Source: Enterococcus canis NBRC 100695
GTDB lineage: Bacteria; Bacillota; Bacilli; Lactobacillales; Enterococcaceae
Assembly: GCF_001544375.1 (NCBI RefSeq)
Contig: NZ_BCQJ01000011.1
Span: forward strand, 1-64,000
Length of the DNA stretch: 64,000 nucleotides
Direction: 5' to 3'
Part shown: positions 26,346 to 36,312 of the stretch, in pieces
Layout: every line of letters starts with the position of its first letter
Numbering within the stretch: position 1 is the first letter of the stretch
Program-made: the position numbers and the translations under genes
Notes under the pieces: model-generated
Databases searched by the model: none
Told to the model about the DNA's origin: nothing
The model's input: only the letters and a program-made list of their open reading frames with translations

Positions 26346-28247
26346 ATGAATATAAAAGATATCGCAAAATTGTCTGGCGTATCCGTATCCACTGTTTCTA
26401 AGATTGTAAATAAAAAAGATCAAAGTATCAGCCAAGAAACTCGAGAACGGGTACTAAAAATCGTCAGAGAATATAATTATATTCCCTATTCTTCCACAAA
26501 AAAATCGCCTAACTCCGGTATCATAGGCGTGTTAATAAACTCAGCAATTTCCGCTGATTCTTGTCTAAATGGTATTATGAAACAAGTACAGCACGCAGGT
26601 TTTAGCACTATGATCCTTAATAGCTATGGTAATCCTGAGCAAGAATTGAAAAATATCAGCAATCTCGTGAGTAAAAATATAGATGGACTTATCTGGGAAC
26701 CACTCAACAAAGAAAGCCTAAAAAATCGACATTACTTTGATGAACAAGGTATCCCTTTTGTTTTAACGGGAGCTGTTTCCAATAGCGAATCATATGACCT
26801 TCCCTATAAACATTCGGGTTACTTCCTAGCTGTTCAATTAATTGAAAAAAAGCATCAAAATATTGCTTGCCTGATAGATGATACCTTTGCGTCTGAAGCA
26901 TTTATTTCTGGATATAAACAAGCACTTTTTGATCATAATCTACCTTATCAAGAAGAATTGATCTTCACTAAAATTGATAGACAATTAGCAGATTTTATTG
27001 TCAGCAGACGCGCAACGGGCATTATTTCATTACGCCTGTCTTTAGCCATCGAATTAGAATTACTAACAGAACGAAGTGGACTCTATGCACCGAAAGACTA
27101 TTCTCTAATTTCATTATCAAATGCTCATGATAGAGCTATTTTAGCGAATTCTTCTAAGTTATCCACTGTGACTTTAGATACCGAGAGGTTTGGGGCATAC
27201 TTAGGTGAAATATTGATTGCACGAATTGATGATACAGATGCAAGCGAATATCACTCATCTCTGAAACTAGACAATCCCGAAACAGTCAGCTTTCCATATG
27301 AAAAAGAAAATTCGAAAATTTTAGTTGTTGGCAGTATCAACATGGATACCTATCTTTATTCTGCTCAACTTCCCCATAGTGGCGCCACAAATTTCTTAAC
27401 CACTACTACAAAACTTCCTGGTGGAAAAGGTTTCAACCAATCAGTCGGCATCGCCCGATTACACCAACCGGTTCGCTTATTAGGCTGTGTAGGATCAGAT
27501 ACATATTCAAATTCTATCTTCCAAGAACTAGAAAGAAATGATGTAGATACTATTGGTATTCAACGTTCTTCACTTGTAGATACTGGTCAAGCCTATGTAT
27601 TTGTCGAATCTGGAGGCGATTCTATGATCTCTGTTTTACCAGGCGCGAATCATCAGTTAGCTCCTGCCATGATTGAAAAAAATCTAGAACTATTTTCAGA
27701 TGCAAAATACTGTTTGATTCAGACTGAATTGCCGTTAGCAACTGTTGAAGCTACTTGTAAAATCGCAAAAAATAAAGGATTGATTATTTTTCTAAAGCCG
27801 GCTGCTTCAAAGAAAATACCTGATAGTATCTTGTCTCTAATTGACTACCTCTTACCAAACGAAGATGAATTGACAACACTATGTGAAGACTTTGAGGATT
27901 TAGAATCCAAGGCAGAATATCTTTTGGATAAAGGTGTAAAAAACGTAATTGTTACTTTAGGAAACCGTGGTTGCTTTCTAAAAAACGCAACTACGTCAAC
28001 CTACTTCCCTGCTTCGGATTTCTCTGCAGTAGATACAACTGGTGCTAGTGACGCTTTCATCAGTGCCTTATCTGTTTATCTGCTACGAGGATACCAATTG
28101 CCAAAAGCTATCCAAATCGCAACACATGCAGCGGGGTTTTCTGTCTCTCGAGATGGCGTTTTAAATTCACTTGTAGATAAAACAACTCTGGAAAGTTATC
28201 TTTCAAAAAAAGAGCCCGAATTACTTACCGCCTTTCAATCTGAATAA
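26346..28247 (+). CDS. LacI-type repressor fused to a ribokinase-like PfkB domain
   Basis: 633 residues in one frame. Residues 1-55 are a LacI helix-turn-helix (MNIKDIAKLSGVSVSTVSKIVN); about 60-310 are a LacI/periplasmic-binding-protein-like sensor; about 318-630 are a PfkB kinase beginning ILVVGSINMDTY, with PGGKGFNQSVGIARL near 360, LLPNEDEL, VTLGNRGCF and TTGASDAF. The catalytic Asp is kept, but the anion-hole GAGD is GASD and the usual NPAPA is KPAAS. ATG follows AAGGAG. Divergent from the nucleoside operon, it probably represses it and may sense ribose, a nucleoside or a phosphorylated product through either domain. Confidence 0.92.
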   Translation: MNIKDIAKLSGVSVSTVSKIVNKKDQSISQETRERVLKIVREYNYIPYSSTKKSPNSGIIGVLINSAISADSCLNGIMKQVQHAGFSTMILNSYGNPEQELKNISNLVSKNIDGLIWEPLNKESLKNRHYFDEQGIPFVLTGAVSNSESYDLPYKHSGYFLAVQLIEKKHQNIACLIDDTFASEAFISGYKQALFDHNLPYQEELIFTKIDRQLADFIVSRRATGIISLRLSLAIELELLTERSGLYAPKDYSLISLSNAHDRAILANSSKLSTVTLDTERFGAYLGEILIARIDDTDASEYHSSLKLDNPETVSFPYEKENSKILVVGSINMDTYLYSAQLPHSGATNFLTTTTKLPGGKGFNQSVGIARLHQPVRLLGCVGSDTYSNSIFQELERNDVDTIGIQRSSLVDTGQAYVFVESGGDSMISVLPGANHQLAPAMIEKNLELFSDAKYCLIQTELPLATVEATCKIAKNKGLIIFLKPAASKKIPDSILSLIDYLLPNEDELTTLCEDFEDLESKAEYLLDKGVKNVIVTLGNRGCFLKNATTSTYFPASDFSAVDTTGASDAFISALSVYLLRGYQLPKAIQIATHAAGFSVSRDGVLNSLVDKTTLESYLSKKEPELLTAFQSE

Positions 28248-28291
28248 TCACCTTTTTATACTTATGCCGTACACTTTACCAGTCCACAGAA

Positions 28292-28333
28292 AAACAAACC
28301 ACTTTCGAAAAAATTCGAAAGTGGTTTGTTTTA
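28292..28333. terminator. Bidirectional terminator after the LacI-kinase gene
   Basis: AAACAAACCACTTTCGAA and TTCGAAAGTGGTTTGTTTT form a stem of about 18 bp with A and T runs at its ends, between converging genes. Confidence 0.85.
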
Positions 28334-28810
28334 TTTCCCAAATAATTTCCCAAAGAATCCTTTAGGTTTCTCTACTTCTTTTACTGGTGCCTCTAGCGGA
28401 TTTTGTTTGACTTGCTGTTGAAATTGCCGATTGTCTTGTAACATCAGACTGTTTAGTTCAACCAGGCCGTTCAAACTGCTGATAATACGCCGCAGTCCGC
28501 CAGTGTTTTGTTTAAGAAAGGTGGTCTCAGTTGCTTCAGTTGTATGTAGTTGTTCCTTTAAGAGTGGAATCAGTTGGTCTAAGCGCTGGCGCTGTTCACC
28601 TAAGACATTACTTAGCTCATTAGCAGTTAGCGGGCGAGGTTGTGCCGGTTCATCCATTAACTGGGTGACTACCGAAAAGCCTTCCGCATAATCGGTTAGA
28701 TCGAATAAAAATTGCTGAATGGTTTCTTCGCTGCTTTGGTTACCTCTGGCGAATAAAAGTAAGCTCTCTGAAGAGTTTTTCAAATCTTGAATCAGTGCAA
28801 AAGTATCCAT
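28331..28810 (-). CDS. Unknown 159-residue protein with amphipathic C-terminal tail
   Basis: I do not recognise a family. The sequence is rich in Gln, Leu and Glu with long predicted helices (DLKNSSESLLLF, RQRLDQLIPLLKEQ, NGLVELNSLMLQDNRQFQQQ) and no transmembrane segment. The C-terminus, after a Pro/Lys linker, is KGFFGKLFGK, a short amphipathic motif that could peripherally anchor to membrane. It stands alone between two terminators. Confidence 0.7.
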   Translation of the reverse strand: MDTFALIQDLKNSSESLLLFARGNQSSEETIQQFLFDLTDYAEGFSVVTQLMDEPAQPRPLTANELSNVLGEQRQRLDQLIPLLKEQLHTTEATETTFLKQNTGGLRRIISSLNGLVELNSLMLQDNRQFQQQVKQNPLEAPVKEVEKPKGFFGKLFGK

Positions 28811-28877
28811 TGGTGGTCACTACCTTCCTTGATTTAGCCTCAGTTTACCTTTTTATGGAATGGTTTTCAAGGAACAA

Positions 28878-28911
28878 GAAAAAGACAGCCGCTAGTTGTT
28901 AGCGGCTGTCT
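28878..28911 (-). terminator. Terminator after adhE
   Basis: On the minus strand ACAGCCGCTA and TAGCGGCTGT form a 10-bp stem followed by CTTTTTC. Confidence 0.85.
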
Positions 28912-28953
28912 GAAACATAAGTGATGGCGGCACCTATGTTCTTATAAGAGGAA

Positions 28954-31554
28954 TTAACCCTTGTAAGCGTCAATGATGATTTGTTTCAATTCACTGATCA
29001 ATGGTTCTTTTGGATTAGCTGTTGTACATTGGTCTTCATAAGCTAATTCAGCCATGTAATCAACTGTTGAATCTAACACTTCTTGAGTAACACCTTGCGC
29101 TTTCAAGTTCATGTCGATACCAACAGATTTCCCTAATTCGTAAACAGCAGTTGCTAAAGCATCTACTAATTCTTGAGTAGTTTCACCTTTTAGGCCTAAG
29201 AATTTTGCAATGTCAGCATAGTCTGTGTCAGCCCGGAAGTAATCATATTTAGGGAACATTGCGTGTTTTTGTGGGTCTTTGGCATTGTAACGGATAATGT
29301 GCGGTAATAAAATCGCATTTGTACGTCCGTGAGGAATACCATATTCGCCCCCAATTTTATGGGCGATTGAGTGACAAATTCCTAAGAAAGCATTCGCGAA
29401 GGCCATACCTGCCATGGTTGAGGCATTATGCATTTTTTCACGAGATTCCATATCCGGTGTTTTCACTGATTTTTCTAAGTAGTCAAAGACTAATTTGATT
29501 GCTTGTAAGCTCAAACCACGTGTGTAGTCAGATGCCATAACAGATACATAAGATTCGATAGCGTGAGTTAAGACGTCCATCCCGGTATCAGCAGTTACCC
29601 CAGCTGGTACTGACATCACGAATTGAGGATCCACGATAGCAACATCTGGTGTCAATGCGTAGTCAGCTAATGGATATTTCACGTGAGTATCGCTGTCTGT
29701 AATAACGGCGAATGGTGTTACTTCTGAACCAGTACCTGAAGTGGTTGGGATACATACAAATTGTGTTTTTTCAGGTTTGCCAATCTTGTAAGTCCGTTTG
29801 CGGATATCCAAGAATTTTTGTTTCGCGCCGAAGAATGAAGTGTCTGGGTGTTCAAAGAACATCCACATACCTTTGGCCGCATCCATTGCTGAACCACCAC
29901 CAAGAGCGATTACTGTATCCGGTTGGAAAGCATTAAAGACTTCAAGACCTTTGTAAACCGTGTTAGTTGAAGGGTTAGGTTCAACATCTGAGAATATTTC
30001 GATTTTCACATCGTTTGTACGACGAGCTAATACTTCCCGAACAGTGTCAGCGTAACCGAATTGCACCATACCTGGGTCGCAGACGATCATAACGCGTTCA
30101 ACATTTTCCATTTTTTCCAAGTACAATAAAGAGTTCTTTTCAAAGTAAATTTTTGAAGGTAGTTTGAACCATTGCATGTTATTTCTCCGTTTCGCGATAG
30201 TTTTAACGTTGATTAAGTTGATCGCAGATACGTTCTTAGATACAGAGTTACGACCGTAAGAGCCACAACCTAAAGTCAATGAAGGAATCATTTCGTTATA
30301 GATATTCCCGATACCACCTTCAGCAGATGGTGAGTTTACCAACACACGACAAGCTTTCATTTTCAAGCCGTATTGTAATTGTAAGTCTTCATTTTCAGTG
30401 TGGATAACGGCTGTATGGCCCAATCCGCCTAATTCCAACATGCCTTGCGCTAATTCAAAACCGTGTTCAGTACTTTCAGCTTTCATCATAGCTAAAACTG
30501 GTGATAATTTTTCGCGAGATAGTGGATAATCTGCGCCAACACCATCTAATTCAGCAATCAGCATTTTTGTTCCTTCTGGAACTTTGATGCCAGCTAATTT
30601 CGCGATTTCAGTTGCGGGATGACCTACGATGGCTGCGTTAACGGCATATTTACCTTCGTTCATGACGGCATCTTCTAATTTTTTCAATTCTGATTTTTTC
30701 ACAACGTAACATTGATGTGCTTCAAATTCAGCTTTAACGGCAGCGTAGATTTCTTTATCTACGATTACACCTTGTTCAGAGGCACAAATCATGCCGTTAT
30801 CAAATGTTTTAGAAATAATCACGTCATTAACGGCGCGTTTGATTTTCGCTGTTTTTTCGATGTAAGCTGGTACGTTACCGGCCCCAACACCTAAAGCTGG
30901 TTTACCAGTTGAGTAAGCTGACTTAACCATGCCAGGTCCACCTGTTGCTAAAACAATCGCAACACCAGGATGGTTCATTAATTTTTGCGTTGCTTCAATA
31001 GAAGAATGTTCTTTTTCAATCCATTGAATACAGTTTTCAGGTGCACCAGCTGCAATTGCTGCGTCACGCACGATGCGAGCAGCTTCTTTTGAACATTCCT
31101 GCGCAGATGGGTGGAATGAGAAGATAACGGCATTCGCTGTTTTCAATGAGATCATTGCTTTAAAGATTGTTGTAGAAGTTGGATTAGTTGTTGGAACAAC
31201 TGCTGCAACAACACCGACAGGTCCCGCAACTTCAATCAAGCCTTTTTGCTTGTCTTCACCGATGATACCGACAGTTTTATCGTGTTTAATTGAATTCCAG
31301 ATATATTCTGATGCGTACATATTTTTGATGGCTTTGTCTTCGACGATACCACGGCCAGTTTCTTCAACTGCCATTTTTGCTAAAGGCATATGTTTGTCTA
31401 AGGCAGCCATCGCCATTTCATGAACGATTTTATCTACTTGTTCTTGTGTAAAGTTCTCCATTTGTTTAGCAGCTTCGTTAGCTTTTGCTGCCAACTCATC
31501 AATCACTGCATCTGTATCGATTACTTTCACTTCTTTTTCCAATGTTTTAACCAT
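28954..31554 (-). CDS. adhE: Bifunctional acetaldehyde-CoA/alcohol dehydrogenase
   Basis: 866 residues, the standard length. The N-terminal aldehyde dehydrogenase half has VVPTTNPTS near 118 and the acylating cysteine in NGMICASEQ near 252. The C-terminal Fe-dependent alcohol dehydrogenase half has ALGGGSAMDAAKGM near 550, ATDTGMD and the metal-binding histidines in FLGICHSIAHKIG and IPHGRTNAILLPH. It reduces acetyl-CoA to ethanol and regenerates NAD+ under fermentation. It is monocistronic, RBS AGGAGG, with Rex-type sites at its promoter. Confidence 0.98.
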   Translation of the reverse strand: MVKTLEKEVKVIDTDAVIDELAAKANEAAKQMENFTQEQVDKIVHEMAMAALDKHMPLAKMAVEETGRGIVEDKAIKNMYASEYIWNSIKHDKTVGIIGEDKQKGLIEVAGPVGVVAAVVPTTNPTSTTIFKAMISLKTANAVIFSFHPSAQECSKEAARIVRDAAIAAGAPENCIQWIEKEHSSIEATQKLMNHPGVAIVLATGGPGMVKSAYSTGKPALGVGAGNVPAYIEKTAKIKRAVNDVIISKTFDNGMICASEQGVIVDKEIYAAVKAEFEAHQCYVVKKSELKKLEDAVMNEGKYAVNAAIVGHPATEIAKLAGIKVPEGTKMLIAELDGVGADYPLSREKLSPVLAMMKAESTEHGFELAQGMLELGGLGHTAVIHTENEDLQLQYGLKMKACRVLVNSPSAEGGIGNIYNEMIPSLTLGCGSYGRNSVSKNVSAINLINVKTIAKRRNNMQWFKLPSKIYFEKNSLLYLEKMENVERVMIVCDPGMVQFGYADTVREVLARRTNDVKIEIFSDVEPNPSTNTVYKGLEVFNAFQPDTVIALGGGSAMDAAKGMWMFFEHPDTSFFGAKQKFLDIRKRTYKIGKPEKTQFVCIPTTSGTGSEVTPFAVITDSDTHVKYPLADYALTPDVAIVDPQFVMSVPAGVTADTGMDVLTHAIESYVSVMASDYTRGLSLQAIKLVFDYLEKSVKTPDMESREKMHNASTMAGMAFANAFLGICHSIAHKIGGEYGIPHGRTNAILLPHIIRYNAKDPQKHAMFPKYDYFRADTDYADIAKFLGLKGETTQELVDALATAVYELGKSVGIDMNLKAQGVTQEVLDSTVDYMAELAYEDQCTTANPKEPLISELKQIIIDAYKG

Positions 31555-31587
31555 TGTGATCCTCCTAAAATAGTCATCAAATTTATT

Positions 31588-31605
31588 TTGTTAACTTTTT
31601 CACAT
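31588..31605. promoter_or_regulatory. Second Rex-like box at the adhE transcript start
   Basis: TTGTTAACTTTTTCACAT matches the Rex consensus TTGTGA-N6-TCACAA at 10 of 12 fixed positions and lies just downstream of the -10. Confidence 0.5.
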
Positions 31606-31609
31606 ACAC

Positions 31610-31638
31610 ATCATACAATATTTTTTTATGCTTGTAAA
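31610..31638 (-). promoter_or_regulatory. adhE promoter
   Basis: On the minus strand TTTACA (31633-31638), 17 bp, TATGAT (31610-31615). Confidence 0.75.
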
Positions 31639-31644
31639 TAGTTT

Positions 31645-31662
31645 TTGTGATATTTTTCACAG
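31645..31662. promoter_or_regulatory. Rex box upstream of adhE
   Basis: TTGTGATATTTTTCACAG matches TTGTGA-N6-TCACAA at 11 of 12 fixed positions, directly upstream of the -35. Rex releases DNA when NADH is high, so adhE should be induced under reducing conditions. The remaining A/T-rich stretch to 31868 shows no further signal. Confidence 0.7.
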
Positions 31663-31868
31663 TTTATTTTATTACAATATATTATACCAAAAATTCTTTT
31701 TTAACAGTATTCCGAAGGATTATATATAACAATTAGTAATAAAAACCTAAAATGAATTCGTTTTCTTGATATTTTTTATTCTAGATAATCGGTTATTTTT
31801 ACAGCGTATTTCAGATAACTGACGTTACTAAATTTAGCTACATTGATCACCATTTCACTTTATATACT

Positions 31869-31900
31869 AAAAAAGATCCTGTCACTAGGACGGGATCTCA
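31869..31900 (-). terminator. Terminator after yajC
   Basis: On the minus strand AGATCCCGTC and GACAGGATCT pair around CTAGT, followed by T6. Confidence 0.8.
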
Positions 31901-31905
31901 GTTGA

Positions 31906-32256
31906 CTATTCTTTTGTTTCAGAATTTTCGTCAGATGTTTCAGTTGTTTGTTCGATATCTTTTACTTCAACTTCGGTTACAGCATCGTCATTTGCAACGA
32001 CTGTACCAGGTTTAACTGTCCGAATCGCCGAACGGTCAAATTCTAAGAAAATGCCTTCGCAATCCAATGTAATGGTACTTTTTTCGGTGTTGATCTCAGA
32101 GATCACACCATGTAAGCCACCAATGGTCACGACATCAGAGCCAACTGACATTGAATCTAACAAACTTTGACGTTCTTGCTGTTGTTTCTTTTGTGAACGT
32201 GATAAAAAGAACCACATTGCAACTAACGCCACTAAAGGTAAGATCATTGTTAACAC
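31906..32256 (-). CDS. yajC: Preprotein translocase subunit YajC
   Basis: 116 residues. One N-terminal transmembrane helix (LPLVALVAMWFFL), then SRSQKKQQQERQSLLDSMSVGSDVVTIGGLHG, the YajC signature, and an acidic C-terminal tail. YajC associates with SecDF and the Sec channel. GTG start after GAGGTG. It follows tgt, the same order as in many bacteria (tgt-yajC). Confidence 0.93.
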   Translation of the reverse strand: MLTMILPLVALVAMWFFLSRSQKKQQQERQSLLDSMSVGSDVVTIGGLHGVISEINTEKSTITLDCEGIFLEFDRSAIRTVKPGTVVANDDAVTEVEVKDIEQTTETSDENSETKE

Positions 32257-32335
32257 TTATTTTTCACCTCAATCTTTCGTCATCAAAAACACTATACCAA
32301 AAATCATAGGATGATTCTATTGATTTGCCAAAAAA

Positions 32336-33496
<1,161 letters not shown>

Positions 33497-33673
33497 CTAT
33501 GATTTAATTCCATAACTTTATCCATAATACTGGTTTTCTAGTGCTTTTGCAAGGTTTCTCCAGTCTTGTAACGTTTATTTAATCTACAATAATTGAAAAG
33601 ACAAGTGCGTCTTTCTCTGCTTTAAGGATACTCTTTGTTATACTTAGATTATTAGAAAAAGGATGTGATAAAA

Positions 33674-34378
33674 ATGAAAACGTCAAAAGAATTAAAAATG
33701 GAAGCAAAAGCTGTCTTACGTGGTCGCTGGGGGCAAGCGGTACTATTGAATCTCGTCCCAACTTTGATTGCTATTATTTTCGCATTGATTATTTTAGTGC
33801 CAGTCATCACCCTAGTATTCGTCACTGATGGTGGTAGCAGTACTTCAACCATGGCCGACCAAGCCAGCAATTCTGCAGCCTCCAGCGGTGGTGGGATCAT
33901 TTCCTCCGTCATTAGCGCCTTATTTATGAGTGGAATTTCTTGGACCTATTTGGATTTATTGCGAGGAACTCGGGACCGTATCGCGCCTTTCTACGATGCT
34001 TTTCGGGCCTTCAATGGTCTCTTTCTTGGCGGTGTGATCTTACTAGCAGTCGTAACGGCTATCTTTATTTCCTTATGGACACTGCTTTTGATTATCCCTG
34101 GGATTGTTAAAGGCTATTCTTACGCCCAAAGCTACTTTATCTATTACGACCATTTGAATGCAACGGGAGAAAAGTTGAAGATCTTAGATACCATTACCAC
34201 TAGTCGTCGGCTGATGGATGGTTCTAAAGGTCGTTTATTCTGGCTTGATTTAAGTTTTATTGGTTGGCATATTCTAGCCATGATGACTGCCGGGATCGGC
34301 TATCTATGGTTGAACCCATACATTAGCGCTACTAAGGCTGCTTTCTACAAAGATTTAGCCGAAACTCGTATGAGCTAG
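33674..34378 (+). CDS. DUF975-family membrane protein
   Basis: 234 residues with about five or six transmembrane helices. The N-terminal KTSKELKMEAKAVLRGRWGQAVL and the PGIVKGYSYAQSYFIYYD segment are typical of DUF975 proteins, whose function is unknown. A Ser/Gly-rich external loop (residues 55-80) separates the first two helices. The ATG at 33674 has AAAGGA at 9 bp; a GTG three codons earlier directly abuts that site. A terminator follows. Confidence 0.85.
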   Translation: MKTSKELKMEAKAVLRGRWGQAVLLNLVPTLIAIIFALIILVPVITLVFVTDGGSSTSTMADQASNSAASSGGGIISSVISALFMSGISWTYLDLLRGTRDRIAPFYDAFRAFNGLFLGGVILLAVVTAIFISLWTLLLIIPGIVKGYSYAQSYFIYYDHLNATGEKLKILDTITTSRRLMDGSKGRLFWLDLSFIGWHILAMMTAGIGYLWLNPYISATKAAFYKDLAETRMS

Positions 34379-34383
34379 TAATC

Positions 34384-34427
34384 AAAACGGACGCCCTGTT
34401 TTTTTGACAGAGCGTCCGTTTTTTTTG
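34384..34427 (+). terminator. Terminator after the DUF975 gene
   Basis: AAAACGGACGC and GCGTCCGTTTTTTTT form a stem with a long T run; an A run on the left may also serve recQ. Confidence 0.85.
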
Positions 34428-34438
34428 CAATTTTGTTC

Positions 34439-36184
34439 TTATGTTTTCAGAATCTCTAAAAAGGCCGCACCATATTTTTGCAATTTATTTTCGCCAACAC
34501 CCTTGATTTGGAGCATCTCAAGCGTAGTTTGTGGGCGGACTTCAGCCAATTCCAATAATGTTTTATCCGAAAAAATCACATATGGTGGTAAGTTTTGTTC
34601 AGTGGCGAGGTCTAGTCGCAACTGTCTGAGTTGTTCAAATAAAGCATTATCTGGTGCTAGTTTTTTCACCACTTTCTGACGGCGGGTCACGGTCACTTGA
34701 CCTAAAAGAACTTGTTTCCCTGTATCAGAAACCTGCAATAAAGGAAACTGCCCTTCTGTCGGGGTCAGATAGCCTGATGCTGTCAGAAAATCAATCAGTT
34801 GACTGACATCCTTTTGACTCCACTCCTTCATCAAGCCGTAGGTCGATAGTTCTTCAAAATGCCATTGACTGATTTTTTGATCCTTTGAGCCAGTCAAAAC
34901 TTTGCTGACTAAGGCTTTTCCAAAACGTTCCCCCATACGCATCACGCAGGACAAGACTTTTTGGGCATCGATGGTAATATCTTCAGCGATTCGTTCGTCT
35001 AAACAATTACTGCAACGTCCGCAGTCTGGTCCATCTTCTCCAAAATAGCGCAAAATATAGCGTTGCAGACACATCTCTGTATGAGCATATTGACTCATTT
35101 CTCGTAGTTTCAAGTATTCTTTCTGCTTATAATCCAACGTTCGTTCAGAGTTATCGATGAAAAATTGCTGCACCTGTAAGTCCTGCGGTGCAAACATCAA
35201 AAGCGCTTCACTAGGTAAACCATCCCGGCCGGCACGTCCTGCCTCTTGATAATAAGACTCGATATTCCCAGGCGTTTGCGCATGGATAACAAAGCGAACG
35301 TTGCTTTTATTGATCCCCATTCCAAAAGCATTAGTAGCGACCATCACCTTCAGTTCATCAAATAGAAAAGCCTCTTGATTTGCCGAACGGATTTCTTCAG
35401 TCAGCCCACCATGATAATAACCAGCTTTAATGCCTTTGCTTTTTAAGAGATGATACAAACGCTCCACTTCCTTACGGGTGCTGGCGTAAATAATCCCGGC
35501 TTGGTCGTGGTTAACTTTTAGGTATTCCAGCAAGTAACTGTCTTTGGCATCTTTAACCACTTGAAAGGCGAGATTATCGCGGGCAAAGCCGGTTTTCACT
35601 TGATTTTCTGGCGAAATTTGTAAGTTCTCACAAATATCCGCTGCAACCTGTGGGGTAGCCGTCGCCGTTAGTGCAATAATCGCGGGACGCTGTGGCAGTT
35701 CCATAATTACTTGCGCTAATTGCAGATAGCTAGGGCGGAAATCATGTCCCCATTGCGAAATACAGTGAGCCTCATCTACCGCTATCAAGCTGATTTTTTC
35801 TTGCTGTAAAAGCTGTTTGAAGGCAAACATTTCAAAACGCTCTGGGGCAACGTAAACTAATTTATAGGCGCCCTGAGCAGCTAATCGTAAGCGTGAAGCC
35901 ACTTCATTTTGACTTAAACTACTATTAATATATGTTGCCGGAATCCCCATTTCTCCCAAGGCATCCACTTGGTCTTTCATAAGTGAAATCAAAGGTGAAA
36001 CCACTAATGTTAAGCCATCTAGTAACAGAGCTGGCAATTGGTAACAAATTGATTTCCCTCCACCTGTCGGCATGATGCCTAGGGTGCTTTCAGCTTGCAT
36101 CACATGTTGAATCAGATCTAACTGACCAGGACGAAACTGGTCATAGCCGAATTTTTCCTTTAGTAACTGTTCCAAACGGTTCAA
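34439..36184 (-). CDS. recQ: ATP-dependent DNA helicase RecQ
   Basis: 581 residues of the RecQ 3'-5' helicase family. Helicase domain: Walker A MPTGGGKSICYQLP near 37-50 and VDEAHCISQWGHDFRPSY, the DEAH box with the aromatic-rich loop, near 132. The zinc-binding cysteines (CLQRYILRYF, then CGRCSNC) near 368-390 and the winged-helix RQC region follow, with an HRDC domain at the end (about 510-581). TTG start after GAGGA. The length is that of a standard bacterial RecQ. Confidence 0.95.
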   Translation of the reverse strand: MNRLEQLLKEKFGYDQFRPGQLDLIQHVMQAESTLGIMPTGGGKSICYQLPALLLDGLTLVVSPLISLMKDQVDALGEMGIPATYINSSLSQNEVASRLRLAAQGAYKLVYVAPERFEMFAFKQLLQQEKISLIAVDEAHCISQWGHDFRPSYLQLAQVIMELPQRPAIIALTATATPQVAADICENLQISPENQVKTGFARDNLAFQVVKDAKDSYLLEYLKVNHDQAGIIYASTRKEVERLYHLLKSKGIKAGYYHGGLTEEIRSANQEAFLFDELKVMVATNAFGMGINKSNVRFVIHAQTPGNIESYYQEAGRAGRDGLPSEALLMFAPQDLQVQQFFIDNSERTLDYKQKEYLKLREMSQYAHTEMCLQRYILRYFGEDGPDCGRCSNCLDERIAEDITIDAQKVLSCVMRMGERFGKALVSKVLTGSKDQKISQWHFEELSTYGLMKEWSQKDVSQLIDFLTASGYLTPTEGQFPLLQVSDTGKQVLLGQVTVTRRQKVVKKLAPDNALFEQLRQLRLDLATEQNLPPYVIFSDKTLLELAEVRPQTTLEMLQIKGVGENKLQKYGAAFLEILKT

Positions 36185-36263
36185 AATACGTCCTCTTTTC
36201 TCTAACTTTTGGACTTTACCATCCGTCTATCTTAACACGGAATCTCCTTTGAAAAAAGTGACG

Positions 36264-36308
36264 AAAAAACTCACCACAAGAGTCATTTACGACTGTTGTG
36301 ATGAGTTG
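36264..36308 (-). terminator. Terminator after the P-type ATPase gene
   Basis: On the minus strand AACTCATCACAACAGTC and GACTCTTGTGGTGAGTT form a stem followed by a T run. Confidence 0.8.
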
Positions 36309-36312
36309 TTGG

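Noticed and set aside
34404-34679. Plus-strand reading frame overlapping the end of recQ
   Set aside because: It is antisense to recQ and runs through the terminator of the neighbouring gene.
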